Source: JAHEDH01 sp963753285 (GTDB lineage Bacteria; Actinomycetota; Acidimicrobiia; Spongiisociales; ZC4RG35). From it: a DNA stretch of 64,000 nucleotides. Made by a program: the position numbers and the translations under genes. Positions 1-8,495 of this stretch are shown here, piece after piece. Each line of letters starts with the position of its first letter. Within the stretch, counting starts at the first letter, position 1. The stretch lies in assembly GCA_963753285.1 (NCBI GenBank), contig CAVWBT010000003.1, forward strand, positions 372,001-436,000, written 5' to 3'. Under the pieces are notes generated by a model that was not told the DNA's origin, did no database searches, and worked only from the letters and a program-made list of their open reading frames with translations.

Positions 1-668
1 ACACGGCCGTCGACGACGGTGGTGTGCATGCTCACCTGGAACTCGCAGTCGCAGCTCACCGCAGACGAGTATTCGTATGCCGTGAGCTCCGCTGCCTCCC
101 ATCGCATCCGTGCCTCGCGATGAGCCTCGATTGACGCCGGATCGCCCGGGAGGCCGGGCTCGAGTGCACTGAAGACGAGATGCGTCCCACCGTCGTACGC
201 CCGGGCCTCGCGGTCGATCCACAGGTCTGTCGGGTACCCCAGTTCGGGATCGAAGCTCACCTCGACGGCGACGCCCTGTGATAGAGCACCCTCGATGAGG
301 GTGAACGCATCCTCGACCGATGCGGCACGACGGAGAGGATCCAGGACCTCTCCCCCCCACACGACCGTCGACTGCACTGGAAGTTGATCGCACTCGCCGC
401 AGTCATCGAAGAACCGGTACGAGTAGGAGTCAAGACCTGCCGCATCCCACCTGGCGCGAGCGGCTTCGAGCTCCGCCTCGAAACCGTTCGGCTCGCTCGG
501 CTCGGTCGGCTCGGTCGGCTCGGTCGGCTCCATCGAAACGGTCGAATCGGTGGTGGCGCCGGGGGTCGACGTCGTCGAACCGGAAGCGATGATGTCACCA
601 CGCTGACTTCCGCAGGCGGCCACGAGCATCACCGCCGCCAGCAGGACGGTCAGGCGTCTCATCACCAT
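1..668 (-). CDS. DUF6174-type lipoprotein, two tandem domains (3' end outside window)
   Basis: My translation starts at ATG 668 (in-frame alternatives 665 and 662) and stays open to the window edge. The N-terminus is a lipoprotein signal peptide: Arg-Arg, a hydrophobic stretch, and lipobox LVAAC with Cys19. A Ser/Thr/Glu/Pro linker follows, with tandem Glu-Pro-Thr units. Two similar domains come next. The first has a Trp-x-Ala-Ala-Gly-Leu-Asp-Ser-Tyr-Ser-Tyr opening, a Cys-Gly-Glu-Cys motif, and a GYPTDLWID segment near its end; this order matches DUF6174. A second opening (WEAAELTAYEYSS, then CDCEF) is cut by the window edge. The family has no established function; it should sit on the outer face of the membrane. 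I see no clear ribosome binding site, so the start is uncertain by up to two codons. Confidence 0.72.
   Translation of the reverse strand, partial: MVMRRLTVLLAAVMLVAACGSQRGDIIASGSTTSTPGATTDSTVSMEPTEPTEPTEPSEPNGFEAELEAARARWDAAGLDSYSYRFFDDCGECDQLPVQSTVVWGGEVLDPLRRAASVEDAFTLIEGALSQGVAVEVSFDPELGYPTDLWIDREARAYDGGTHLVFSALEPGLPGDPASIEAHREARMRWEAAELTAYEYSSAVSCDCEFQVSMHTTVVDGR
491..535 (-). repeat. 9-bp tandem repeat encoding Glu-Pro-Thr linker
   Basis: Five consecutive 9-mers (gctcggtcg on the plus strand; three identical, the first and last variant) sit in the linker of the DUF6174 lipoprotein and encode Glu-Pro-Thr triplets. The period keeps the reading frame, so copy number could vary between strains without breaking the gene. 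Confidence 0.8.
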
Positions 669-914
669 GAGACGAGCTTCTGAGCCAAGGCGTTCCATCC
701 CGAACTCATCGGCACGCGGCGAGTCGCCCTGCAGCATTTCGGGCGGCCACGCCTGCCATCCTCCGAAAGGGGACGCCCAGGCGAGGAGTCGAGGCCCGAT
801 CGCGGACAGCGTATGTCGAACAGTTGGATGGCGATCGAGGTGACCTTCGACTCTTCGAGTCCCGCCTGCGCCGAGCGCATCGTGCAGCGCGGGAGGTCGT
901 AGGTCGCTCTCGAT

Positions 915-1004
915 CCCGACTCACGCTCTCGGGAGCGCCACGGCCTCCCTGTGTGAGTCGGGCCCCGACTCACGCTCTCGGGAGCGCCACGGCCCCCCTG
1001 TGTG
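915..1004. repeat. Direct repeat of 41 bp (two copies) with a 21-nt palindrome between
   Basis: Positions 915-955 and 964-1004 are the same 41-mer with one mismatch. Each copy contains a small hairpin (cgctc-tcgg-gagcg). Between and overlapping the copies, 953-973 forms a perfect 10-bp inverted repeat around one central base. The element lies just past the stop of the cyclase gene (1022) and upstream of the lipoprotein gene (668), so it may end cyclase transcription. There is no T-tract. The rest of 669-1021 shows nothing recognisable. Confidence 0.6.
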
Positions 1005-1021
1005 TCGAGCACGTCAGCAGC

Positions 1022-4000
1022 TCAACCAGTAGTGACGGCTGCCGCGCTCTCGAGTTCCCTGATCGATCCCAGTTTCGTGAATGCCTCGATCGCGCGCGAA
1101 CGATGATGGACCGACTCCTCGTTGCGGTGGAGACGCGCACACACCTCAGCTAGCCCGAGGTCGGCAACGCCGGTCCACCACGGGTCACCCATCCGGTCAG
1201 CCATCGCACGTGCCGCTTCGAACTGCTCCAGTGCGATCTCGATCGAGCCTTCCTCGAGCGAACGCCGGGCTTCAGCGGCCTGCACGGCGGGCAGGAGGGC
1301 CTCGATCCCGTGCCGGGCGGCGTGGCGTCGACAGTGGGCTGCGAATTCGCCGAATCGAGACCAGCGATGTGCCTCCATCACGATCTGGCACCTCGCGATG
1401 AGAAGCTGGCCCTGCCGCGAGGCCCGTCGATGTGCCGTGCAGTCGATCATCTCGAATGCCGTGTCCGGGTCACCTCTCCTCGCCACGATCGGAGCAGTGA
1501 ACTCGGCCCATTTCGACAGCTCCGGGCCTTCGGGCTCGTCGGAGGAGACCAACGCTGCGAGCAGCCGGTTGGTTTCCTGTTCGTTTCCTCGGAGATGATG
1601 AACGAGGGCGGCGACGGCGACCAAGGGTGTGGTGTACGGGGCGACCCCGCCGATCGCCTCCGCTTCCACCGCATCGAGATCCTCGAGCACGCCGTACCAG
1701 TCGCCCGAGCGGAATCGGGCGAGTCCCCTCCAGGTGCGGCAGTGAAGGGCGACGCTGGGGTAGTCGCTCCCTGCGTTGTCGATGCCACGCGTCGCCCATC
1801 GGATCGCCTCGTCATATCTGCCCCGCTGAAAGGCGACCCAGCCGGCAACCGCGCACAGATCACCCCGCTCCCAGGGGTCGGTGAGCGCCTCGTAGAGATC
1901 GCAGCGGCGCCGGGTCACCTCGTCGGCTGCGAGATAGTCGCCTCTGAAGATGTGAGTGGAGCCGAGCCCATCCAGCGCAGCCGATTCCAGATCCACACGG
2001 CCCAGCCGGCGGGCCATATCGGCGGCTTCGAGTGCTGCCGTGCGAGCCTCCACCTCGGAGATCAGCTCGGTGTCCGGGTGCCCGACGGTGGCGAACGGCC
2101 AGAAGCCGACCACCGTGAGGAGCTGGACCCGCTCAACCGAGTCCACGTCGTCGAGCATCTCCCCGGCTCTGCTGATCCGGTCCCGGAGTTCCTGCGGAAC
2201 GGGCGGATGTCTCACCCCACCCGCCCAGCGAACGGTGGAAGCGAGCGCCCGGATGTAGAGGGTCGCGACGTCCGATAGGCGCCGCACCCCGGTCTCGGCT
2301 GCGAGGTCGGCGGCCTGGGTCAGAACGCTCCACGCCTCGTCACCCTCGTAGCTGTAGAAGTGGGCGTTGCCGAGACACTCAAGAGCGCTCACCTTCTGCT
2401 CGTCGTCGCAGGCGTTCTCGGCGGCGAGCAGGGCGAGCCGTTTCGCCTCGGTGAATGTCGTCGCTGCGATCGCCCGGCGCGCCGCCTTGATCACCCATGT
2501 GATCCACCGTCTCTTCACCATCTCGGCGTGATGCGGGGTGGCCTCCCAGTCGGCGTCCAGGGCGGAGTGGGCCTGCCCCAGGTGGAACGCGATCATCGCA
2601 GAGGTGTCGCCCGGCACGACGTCGGCGTGCGACTCGAGCCAGTCCGCCACCGTCTCGTGCAGCCCGTGGAGATCACGCCTTGGAATCGAGCGATATGCCA
2701 CATCGCGTGTGAGCGCATGAACGAAGCGGAACGGCATCATCGGATCCCGGGTGGGCTCCACCATCCCTCGCACGGTGAGTCGCTCGATGGCGGACTCGAG
2801 CGTGCTCGGCTCCAGGTCCAGGACTGCGGCGATCGGAGCTGCGAAGAACTCGCGACCCACCATCGACGCAACCTGGAGGACCCGCTTCGCCTGCGAGTCG
2901 AGCCGATCGATTCTGTCGGCGATCACCGACTGCACGCTGTCGGGCACCCCGAGATCTCGCAGATCTCGCGGCGAGATGCGACTCGGGTCGCCGAGCTCGG
3001 AGAGACTGCGAGTCAATTCGACGATGAAGAACGGATTGCCCTCGGTCATCCGATGGAGAGCCGATGCGACGCCAGGAGCGTCATCGACACCCGGATTGAC
3101 CAGAACCGCAACCCCTTTGGTCCCGGCTTCGTCGAGCGGTCCAAGCACCACGGATCGGCTCGACTCCCCTTCGACCGGCCACGATTCGGCGAGCTGGCCG
3201 GGCCGGGCGGTTGCCACGACGAGAGCACCCTCGCCACGAGCGTCTGCGATGGCCTTGATCAGATCGAGGGCTTCGGGCTCCATCCAGTGGATGTCTTCGA
3301 TCGCGAACAGCCACGGCTCGTCGGCGGTGAGACTGCCTACGACCGCCCTCCACGCTGCGGCGAGATCGTGCGCCGCTCGGCCAGGGGCCGACTCGGGCTC
3401 GACCTCACCGTCCCCAAGGCCGAACGCCCGAGTGAGCACATCGACGTAGTGCTCGGACTCACCGGAGAGGAGTTCGGCGATGCGGTGGCGAGTCGGTGGC
3501 TCCCCGAGTGCAGACTCCAGCAGCGCGACGACCGGCGCCAGCGATCCGAGACTGCCGAACGCCCGACAGTCGCTCTGCGCGACCGGCATCGGCGTATCGC
3601 TTTTCACCTCATCGACGAACGCGTCGAAGAGCGCCGACTTGCCGATGCCGGCTTCACCGAGGATGGTGCACACCTGCGACTCCCCGGTGTCCAGCATCTC
3701 TTCGAGGGCTGCCCGCAGCCCTTCCATCTCGGGTCCGCGCCCGACGAGGCGAGCGGACAGCGCCACCTCGGACTCGGCCGAACCGGCTCGCTCCACGCGG
3801 AACGCCCGGACCGGGTGCTCCCGACCGGCGATCGAGAGCTCGCCGAGGTCGATCACGGCCCGATCATGGATTGCGACCAGAGTGCGCTCGGACACGACGA
3901 TCTCGCCGACTCCCGCAGTCTGTTCGAGGCGAGCCGCGACATTGAACACATCGCTCGCCATCCCGCCGATGCCGGTGTCGCCTGCAAAGTCGACCAGAAC

Positions 4001-4357
4001 ATCGCCAGTGTTCACTCCGATGCGCACTCCCAGCTCGGCACCCAGACCGGGCGCGAGCCGCCGGTTGAGCCCGTCGATGGCGTCGAGGATCGCATCGGCG
4101 GCTTCGAGTGCCCGACCCTGGTGGTTCTCGACCGCAACCGGGGCACCGAAGATGGCGACCACACCGTCACCGACGAACTCGGCAACGCCCTCGCGGCGCT
4201 CCACGGCCTGTCGGACCGCCCGGTGGAATGCCCCCATCACTTGCGCGAGAGGTTCGATATCGAGACGCTCGCCCAGAGACGTCGACTCGGCGAGATCGGC
4301 GAACAACACCGTCGCAACCTTGCGTTCCTGGGAACGCAGTCGACCGTGTTCAACCAT
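1022..4357 (-). CDS. Class III adenylate/guanylate cyclase-AAA ATPase-TPR regulator
   Basis: About 1111 residues. The start is ATG 4357 (MVEHGRLRSQ), because a strong GGCAGGAGG lies five bases upstream; an upstream ATG at 4438 has no such site. Residues about 14-190 are a class III cyclase domain: VLFADLAEST holds the first metal Asp, FVGDGVVAIFGAP the second, and DVFNVAARLE supplies the Asn and Arg. The position usually occupied by the purine-specifying Lys reads Glu (AEFVGD). An AAA/NB-ARC-like ATPase follows, with Walker A GEAGIGKSA near residue 235 and a Walker B-like LFAIEDIHWM; the C-terminal half is helical TPR-like. Such proteins are usually cytosolic signal-responsive regulators. There is no HTH. 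It stands alone, with the palindromic repeat just downstream. Confidence 0.88.
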   Translation of the reverse strand: MVEHGRLRSQERKVATVLFADLAESTSLGERLDIEPLAQVMGAFHRAVRQAVERREGVAEFVGDGVVAIFGAPVAVENHQGRALEAADAILDAIDGLNRRLAPGLGAELGVRIGVNTGDVLVDFAGDTGIGGMASDVFNVAARLEQTAGVGEIVVSERTLVAIHDRAVIDLGELSIAGREHPVRAFRVERAGSAESEVALSARLVGRGPEMEGLRAALEEMLDTGESQVCTILGEAGIGKSALFDAFVDEVKSDTPMPVAQSDCRAFGSLGSLAPVVALLESALGEPPTRHRIAELLSGESEHYVDVLTRAFGLGDGEVEPESAPGRAAHDLAAAWRAVVGSLTADEPWLFAIEDIHWMEPEALDLIKAIADARGEGALVVATARPGQLAESWPVEGESSRSVVLGPLDEAGTKGVAVLVNPGVDDAPGVASALHRMTEGNPFFIVELTRSLSELGDPSRISPRDLRDLGVPDSVQSVIADRIDRLDSQAKRVLQVASMVGREFFAAPIAAVLDLEPSTLESAIERLTVRGMVEPTRDPMMPFRFVHALTRDVAYRSIPRRDLHGLHETVADWLESHADVVPGDTSAMIAFHLGQAHSALDADWEATPHHAEMVKRRWITWVIKAARRAIAATTFTEAKRLALLAAENACDDEQKVSALECLGNAHFYSYEGDEAWSVLTQAADLAAETGVRRLSDVATLYIRALASTVRWAGGVRHPPVPQELRDRISRAGEMLDDVDSVERVQLLTVVGFWPFATVGHPDTELISEVEARTAALEAADMARRLGRVDLESAALDGLGSTHIFRGDYLAADEVTRRRCDLYEALTDPWERGDLCAVAGWVAFQRGRYDEAIRWATRGIDNAGSDYPSVALHCRTWRGLARFRSGDWYGVLEDLDAVEAEAIGGVAPYTTPLVAVAALVHHLRGNEQETNRLLAALVSSDEPEGPELSKWAEFTAPIVARRGDPDTAFEMIDCTAHRRASRQGQLLIARCQIVMEAHRWSRFGEFAAHCRRHAARHGIEALLPAVQAAEARRSLEEGSIEIALEQFEAARAMADRMGDPWWTGVADLGLAEVCARLHRNEESVHHRSRAIEAFTKLGSIRELESAAAVTTG

Positions 4358-4781
4358 CCATTCCTCCTGCCCCCTTCGTATGCCACATGAGTGCGACGTT
4401 GAACAGGGTCTTGTGCCCCTGCGTCGAGCGATCGGCATCGATGACTGCGAGGTCGGCTCGTGGGGATTGGAGGGCGTGAACCGCGGCCCCCGGGTTCATC
4501 CGCGATGGTGTGCAGGCCAGCCTCAACCAGCGAGTCGGCGGTTGCCTCCGGACCCTTCCGAGCCGGGCGGAGCATTCGAGCCTGTGAAGTCGATCGACAA
4601 GTCCGAAGTGCCGGTCTTGTTGATCGAGTCCACGACCACGAGCGAGTTGAGAGAGCCCGACCCCGAGGTCCCGGTGGCTAGTCCTTCGGGGCGATGGACG
4701 CCCACATGAGGAAAGGCCTCAAACTCCCGACCGTTCCAGCCGATGGGTTCCTACGACCAGCCGTTAGAAGAGCGATCCGCG
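4358..4781. other. Intergenic region, 424 bp, no recognised feature
   Basis: It lies between the divergent cyclase and lipoprotein genes. The cyclase ribosome binding site is at about 4362-4371. A minus-strand open stretch at 4523-4705 could encode a 60-residue Gly/Ser-rich peptide, but it has no ribosome binding site and no recognisable domain. No tRNA or clear hairpin is visible. Confidence 0.4.
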
Positions 4782-5900
4782 ATGCGCACCAATCGACCAC
4801 ACATGCTGATCAGAGTGCCGATGCTGGCGCTCGCCGCCCTCGTCGTCGCGGGTTGCTCATCCACGACATCAGCCGACGCCGCCGTGTTCGACCAAGCACG
4901 GGATCTCGGCCAGGACCTCAGCCGCGCCGTGTCGGCGACCCACGATGCCGTGACCGGCTACGCCGAGCCTCAGTTCGCCGCCAGAGCGATCGATCAGGCG
5001 TCTTCCGCATCGCGACAGCTCGCAGAGACGGCGACGGCCCTGCACGCACCCGAGATCCGCTCGAAAACGACAGAGATGATCTCCGTCACCAACCGAATCA
5101 TCTCGCACTTGACCCAGGGAGACGTCGAATCGGCCGAATCACTCCGAGCCAACAGCTTCGTGCCGCTCGCTTCTCAGATCGCCCAGTTGAAAGGCGGCCT
5201 GCCGTCTACGACACAGACGCCGGCATCGTCGGGTAGTTCCACGGTCGCTGTTGCCTCTGGCGCCATCGTGCTGGTTGTTGGCGGGGTCGCGGCACTGCTC
5301 ATGCGTGGGCGGAACCGACCCGTTGGACCCGGCGCGAATGCCGCCGAATCGAGACCGGCGACCGAGGCCCCTGCCGAGCGACGCCACGAACGGGCATGGG
5401 AAGCACCGCATCCGTTGTACGGAGCGCAGCCCCCGGTTGAGGCCCCGGCCGGAGACCCTGGTGACGCGGCACGAACCACGCGCATGCGGCCCATCGACAT
5501 CGAGCTGCGATCACTCCTGGAGGCCACGATCGACCAAGCCGGCGAACGCGAATGGCAGGTCAGCTTGGTGTGCCCCGAGGTCCAGATCTCCGGTGATCCA
5601 GTCAGAGTTCAGCGGGCGATCCTCGCCACGCTCGGCAACGCGTTCCTGGAGGGTGCGGTGCTGGCGGGCATCGTCGTGGACGTGGTCGACGGACAGGTGC
5701 TCCTGTCGATTGGTCACGACGCCCCGATCGACGATGCGAAGGCAGAGGACATCGCCGTCCGGTTGGCCAAGCAATTGGCTTCCGCACTGGACGAGCCGGA
5801 GCTCGGCTGGTCGGTGGCCTCCGACGGAGAGGTCTACCTCACGACGGTTTCAGCCGGCGCGCGTCGCGTTGTCGAAGAAGGAGCAGAGGTTCCCGCATGA
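4782..5900 (+). CDS. Lipoprotein with transmembrane helix and degenerate histidine-kinase-like C-terminal domain (paralogue 1)
   Basis: 372 residues from ATG 4782; an earlier in-frame ATG at 4743 adds 13 residues before the signal peptide. Residues 1-24 are a signal peptide ending in lipobox VVAGC. A helical exported domain of about 130 residues follows, then a membrane segment (about 155-177: AVASGAIVLVVGGVAALLM) and basic residues. The cytoplasmic domain contains ISGDPVRVQRAILATLGNA, which resembles the N-box of GHKL ATPases, and a later IGHDAP. The glycine-rich ATP lid and a DHp His are not evident, so catalysis is doubtful. A Cys-anchored N-terminus plus a membrane span would tether it twice. 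The next gene is a paralogue overlapping by ATGA, so the two are co-translated and may form a heteromer. Function is unknown. Confidence 0.78.
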   Translation: MRTNRPHMLIRVPMLALAALVVAGCSSTTSADAAVFDQARDLGQDLSRAVSATHDAVTGYAEPQFAARAIDQASSASRQLAETATALHAPEIRSKTTEMISVTNRIISHLTQGDVESAESLRANSFVPLASQIAQLKGGLPSTTQTPASSGSSTVAVASGAIVLVVGGVAALLMRGRNRPVGPGANAAESRPATEAPAERRHERAWEAPHPLYGAQPPVEAPAGDPGDAARTTRMRPIDIELRSLLEATIDQAGEREWQVSLVCPEVQISGDPVRVQRAILATLGNAFLEGAVLAGIVVDVVDGQVLLSIGHDAPIDDAKAEDIAVRLAKQLASALDEPELGWSVASDGEVYLTTVSAGARRVVEEGAEVPA

Positions 5901-7087
5901 GATCTGATCGATCCACCCGCCTTCGATCCGGCGGCGACTCCAGAGCACGCCGGAGCCAGATGATGGTCCGCATCTCGGTGCTGGCGCTGATCTCCGTGTC
6001 CATCGCCGCATGCGGTGGATCGGTCGACGTCGCGGAGCAGGCGAGTGAGAACGTGGACGCTCTCGGTGAGGCGCTTGCCGAGGCGGTGATCCTCAGCTAC
6101 GAATCGAGCCGGGGAGGGGCCGAGCCCGACGCAGGGACTCGAGCCGTCAACGAGGCACGAACTCTGACGCTGAAGCTGTCCGAGACGTCGGGTTCACTCA
6201 ACCCCGAAGCCCAGGCGCTCTCGCTCGGCCTTGTCGAGCTCGCCAATCAGGCGATCGTGTGGGTCGGCCAGAGCGAATACGAACTCGCCGAAAAGCTGCG
6301 TTTGGAGGAGTTCGCGCCTACGGCGGAGCAGTTCAATGCGGCGCTCACCGCACCGATAGCCGAGCCAGTCGTCGCGGCGGCATCGTGGTCGACCGGACGC
6401 GCAATCGCCGTGCTGTCGATCATTGCAGGCATCGGTCTGCTGTTGTTCGTGCGCTACCGCCGCGGCGACATCCCGGACCCGGTCGTCGAAGCGCACAGGC
6501 GCAAGGCAGAGCGCTCTGGCCAAACGTTCGAAACACGGGAACGCAAGTGGTCCGAGATCCCTCCCCTGTTGACCGATCCGACAACCGACGAGCCACTCCG
6601 CGACGACCCGGATGCCAACCGTTCAACGAGAGCACGCACCATGGATGTCGATCTGCGAGGGCTGCTCATGACGGCATTGCACCAGGTCAAGGACTACGGA
6701 TGGGACATGAGCATCGTCTGCCCCGAAGTTCAGATCACGGCAGACCCGGTGAAACTGCGGAACGCAGTTGTGGCGGCTCTCGGCACCGCCTTCTTGGGCG
6801 GAGCGCAACGGGTTGGGATCGTTGTCGAGGATCTCGAGGGTGATGTGTTGTTGACGATCGGGCGCGACGCCCCACCCAATCGGAGCGACGCCGAGGAGTT
6901 CGTCGAGCGGTTCACCACCCAGGTCAGCCTGGCACTGGGGGTCGACGAACTCGAGTCCTCGTTGATCGATGACGAGGATGTCTCGTTGATGTCCGTGTCG
7001 CTGGGTCGGAAGGTCGGAGCCGCCGAGGTATCCGAACCCATCGCCGGCCTCCGACCTCCCGCCCCGATCAGAACTCCCAGGGCGTGA
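5897..7087 (+). CDS. Lipoprotein with transmembrane helix and degenerate histidine-kinase-like C-terminal domain (paralogue 2)
   Basis: 396 residues. The start overlaps the stop of the preceding paralogue (ATGA, 5897-5900). The N-terminus has a 20-residue Arg-rich lead and then a lipobox (SIAAC); an internal ATGATG near 5960 would give a tighter signal peptide. The architecture copies paralogue 1: helical exported domain, membrane span (about 165-185), linker, and a C-terminal domain with SIVCPEVQITADPVKLRNA followed by IGRDAP. The shared core (VCPEVQI, D-P-V, IG-DAP) shows tandem duplication. Catalytic glycine boxes are not recognisable. The 3' end runs 20 bases into the convergent tyrosine phenol-lyase gene. 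A paired sensor or regulator of a signalling partner is plausible but unproven. Confidence 0.78.
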   Translation: MRSDRSTRLRSGGDSRARRSQMMVRISVLALISVSIAACGGSVDVAEQASENVDALGEALAEAVILSYESSRGGAEPDAGTRAVNEARTLTLKLSETSGSLNPEAQALSLGLVELANQAIVWVGQSEYELAEKLRLEEFAPTAEQFNAALTAPIAEPVVAAASWSTGRAIAVLSIIAGIGLLLFVRYRRGDIPDPVVEAHRRKAERSGQTFETRERKWSEIPPLLTDPTTDEPLRDDPDANRSTRARTMDVDLRGLLMTALHQVKDYGWDMSIVCPEVQITADPVKLRNAVVAALGTAFLGGAQRVGIVVEDLEGDVLLTIGRDAPPNRSDAEEFVERFTTQVSLALGVDELESSLIDDEDVSLMSVSLGRKVGAAEVSEPIAGLRPPAPIRTPRA

Positions 7088-8465
7088 TCGGTTCGAATCT
7101 CGCCTGGAAGAATCGGAGTTCCTCCGGTTCGTAGGTGAACCGGAGCCCACCGATCGTCTCGCGGTGCTCGTACACCTCGACGACCGACTCCATCACCACG
7201 TCCATGTGCGCCTGGGTGTAGACGCGCCGTGGGATGGTCAGGCGAACCAGTTCGAGCTTCGGATAGTGATGTTGGCCGGTGACCGGGTCGCGTCCGGCGG
7301 ACACGATGCCTCGCTCCATGCCGCGGACGCCCGAGTCGAGATAGATCGCCGCGGTCAACGCCTGAGCCGGGAACTCGTCCTGGGAGAGGTGTTCGAGAAT
7401 GGCGCGGGCATCGAGGAACACGCCGTGCCCTCCGATGGGTCGCACCACCGGTACACCCGCTTTCAAGAGACCGTGACCGAGATACTCGACCTGACCGACC
7501 CGAGCCGCGATGTGGTCATCACCGTCGACCATCTCACGGATGCCCCGGGCGAGCGCCTCCATGTCGCGCCCCGACATGCCGCCGTAGGTGTGGAGCCCTT
7601 CGAACGCCACCAGTAAGGCACGGGCCTTGCGGGCGAGCTCGGGATCGCGGAGTGCCAGGAACCCGCCGATGTTGACGAGGTTGTCCTTCTTCGACGACAT
7701 CGTCGCCCCGTCCGTGAGGCCACACATCTCCTTCAGGATCTCTGCGACCGAATGGTCCGTGTATCCGCCCTCCCGCTGTTTGATGAACCAGGCGTTCTCG
7801 AGCGCCCGGGTCGCATCGAGCATCACGAGGATGCCGTTGGCACGACACATCTCCGACACGGCACGCAGGTTGGCCATCGACATCGGTTGACCACCGGCCA
7901 TGTTGACGTTCGCCTCGACCGAGATGTAGGGGATCCGGTCGGCGCCGTAGGTGTCGATGGCGGTTTGCAACTTGTCGAGATCGACGTTCCCCTTGAAGGG
8001 GTGGTCGGAGTATGGATCATGAGCCTCGTCGACGATCACATCCACGAACCGCCCACCGGCGTACTCCTGATGGAACTTGGTCGTCGTGAAGTACATGTTG
8101 CCGGGGATCACGTCGCCGTCGGAGATGAGAATCTGGCTGAGGATGTGCTCGGCACCGCGTCCCTGGTGGGTCGGGATGAGCTCTTCGTACCCGTAGACGT
8201 CACGCACGGCTTCGACCAGGTGGTAGAAGCTCTTGGATCCGGCATACGCCTCGTCGCCCAGCATGAGCCCCGCCCACTGGTGATCCGACATCGCCGACGT
8301 GCCCGAGTCGGTGAGCAGGTCGATGTACACGTCATCGGACCTGAGCAGGAACGTGTTGTACCCGGCGGCCCGGGCGGCCTCCTCGCGTTCGGTGCGGGTG
8401 GTCATCCGGATCGGCTCGACCATCTTGATCTTCCATGGTTCGGCCCAGGTGCGGCGCTGGCTCAT
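7068..8465 (-). CDS. tpl: Tyrosine phenol-lyase (beta-tyrosinase)
   Basis: 465 residues, normal for the beta-eliminating lyase family (tyrosine phenol-lyase and tryptophanase). It is a PLP enzyme that splits L-tyrosine to phenol, pyruvate and ammonia. The PLP lysine lies in MSSKKDNLVNIGG (second Lys, about residue 260). Residues separating tyrosine phenol-lyase from tryptophanase favour the former: YFTTTKFHQE, GMERGIVSAGRD (Arg where tryptophanase is hydrophobic), and the C-terminal LRFFQARF. The N-terminus (GYNTFLLRSDDVYIDLLTDSGT) is family-typical. AAGGAGA lies about 9 bases upstream of the ATG. It is the second gene of an operon: the Cys/Met-type lyase ends 30 bases upstream, and an Lrp/AsnC regulator is divergent from the operon. 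Substrate assignment rests on motifs only. Confidence 0.86.
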   Translation of the reverse strand: MSQRRTWAEPWKIKMVEPIRMTTRTEREEAARAAGYNTFLLRSDDVYIDLLTDSGTSAMSDHQWAGLMLGDEAYAGSKSFYHLVEAVRDVYGYEELIPTHQGRGAEHILSQILISDGDVIPGNMYFTTTKFHQEYAGGRFVDVIVDEAHDPYSDHPFKGNVDLDKLQTAIDTYGADRIPYISVEANVNMAGGQPMSMANLRAVSEMCRANGILVMLDATRALENAWFIKQREGGYTDHSVAEILKEMCGLTDGATMSSKKDNLVNIGGFLALRDPELARKARALLVAFEGLHTYGGMSGRDMEALARGIREMVDGDDHIAARVGQVEYLGHGLLKAGVPVVRPIGGHGVFLDARAILEHLSQDEFPAQALTAAIYLDSGVRGMERGIVSAGRDPVTGQHHYPKLELVRLTIPRRVYTQAHMDVVMESVVEVYEHRETIGGLRFTYEPEELRFFQARFEPITPWEF

Positions 8466-8495
8466 GTGTGTCTTCTCCTTGTGGTTCGTGTTCGT

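Noticed and set aside
491..1004. CRISPR array
   Set aside because: The 9-mers are an in-frame coding repeat, and the 41-mer occurs only twice with an 8-base gap. There are no regular spacers and no cas genes.
2360..4390. 676-residue plus-strand open frame opposite the first cyclase-AAA gene
   Set aside because: Its product is His/Arg/Asp-rich with no domain, while the minus-strand frame encodes a full cyclase and ATPase with a good ribosome binding site.
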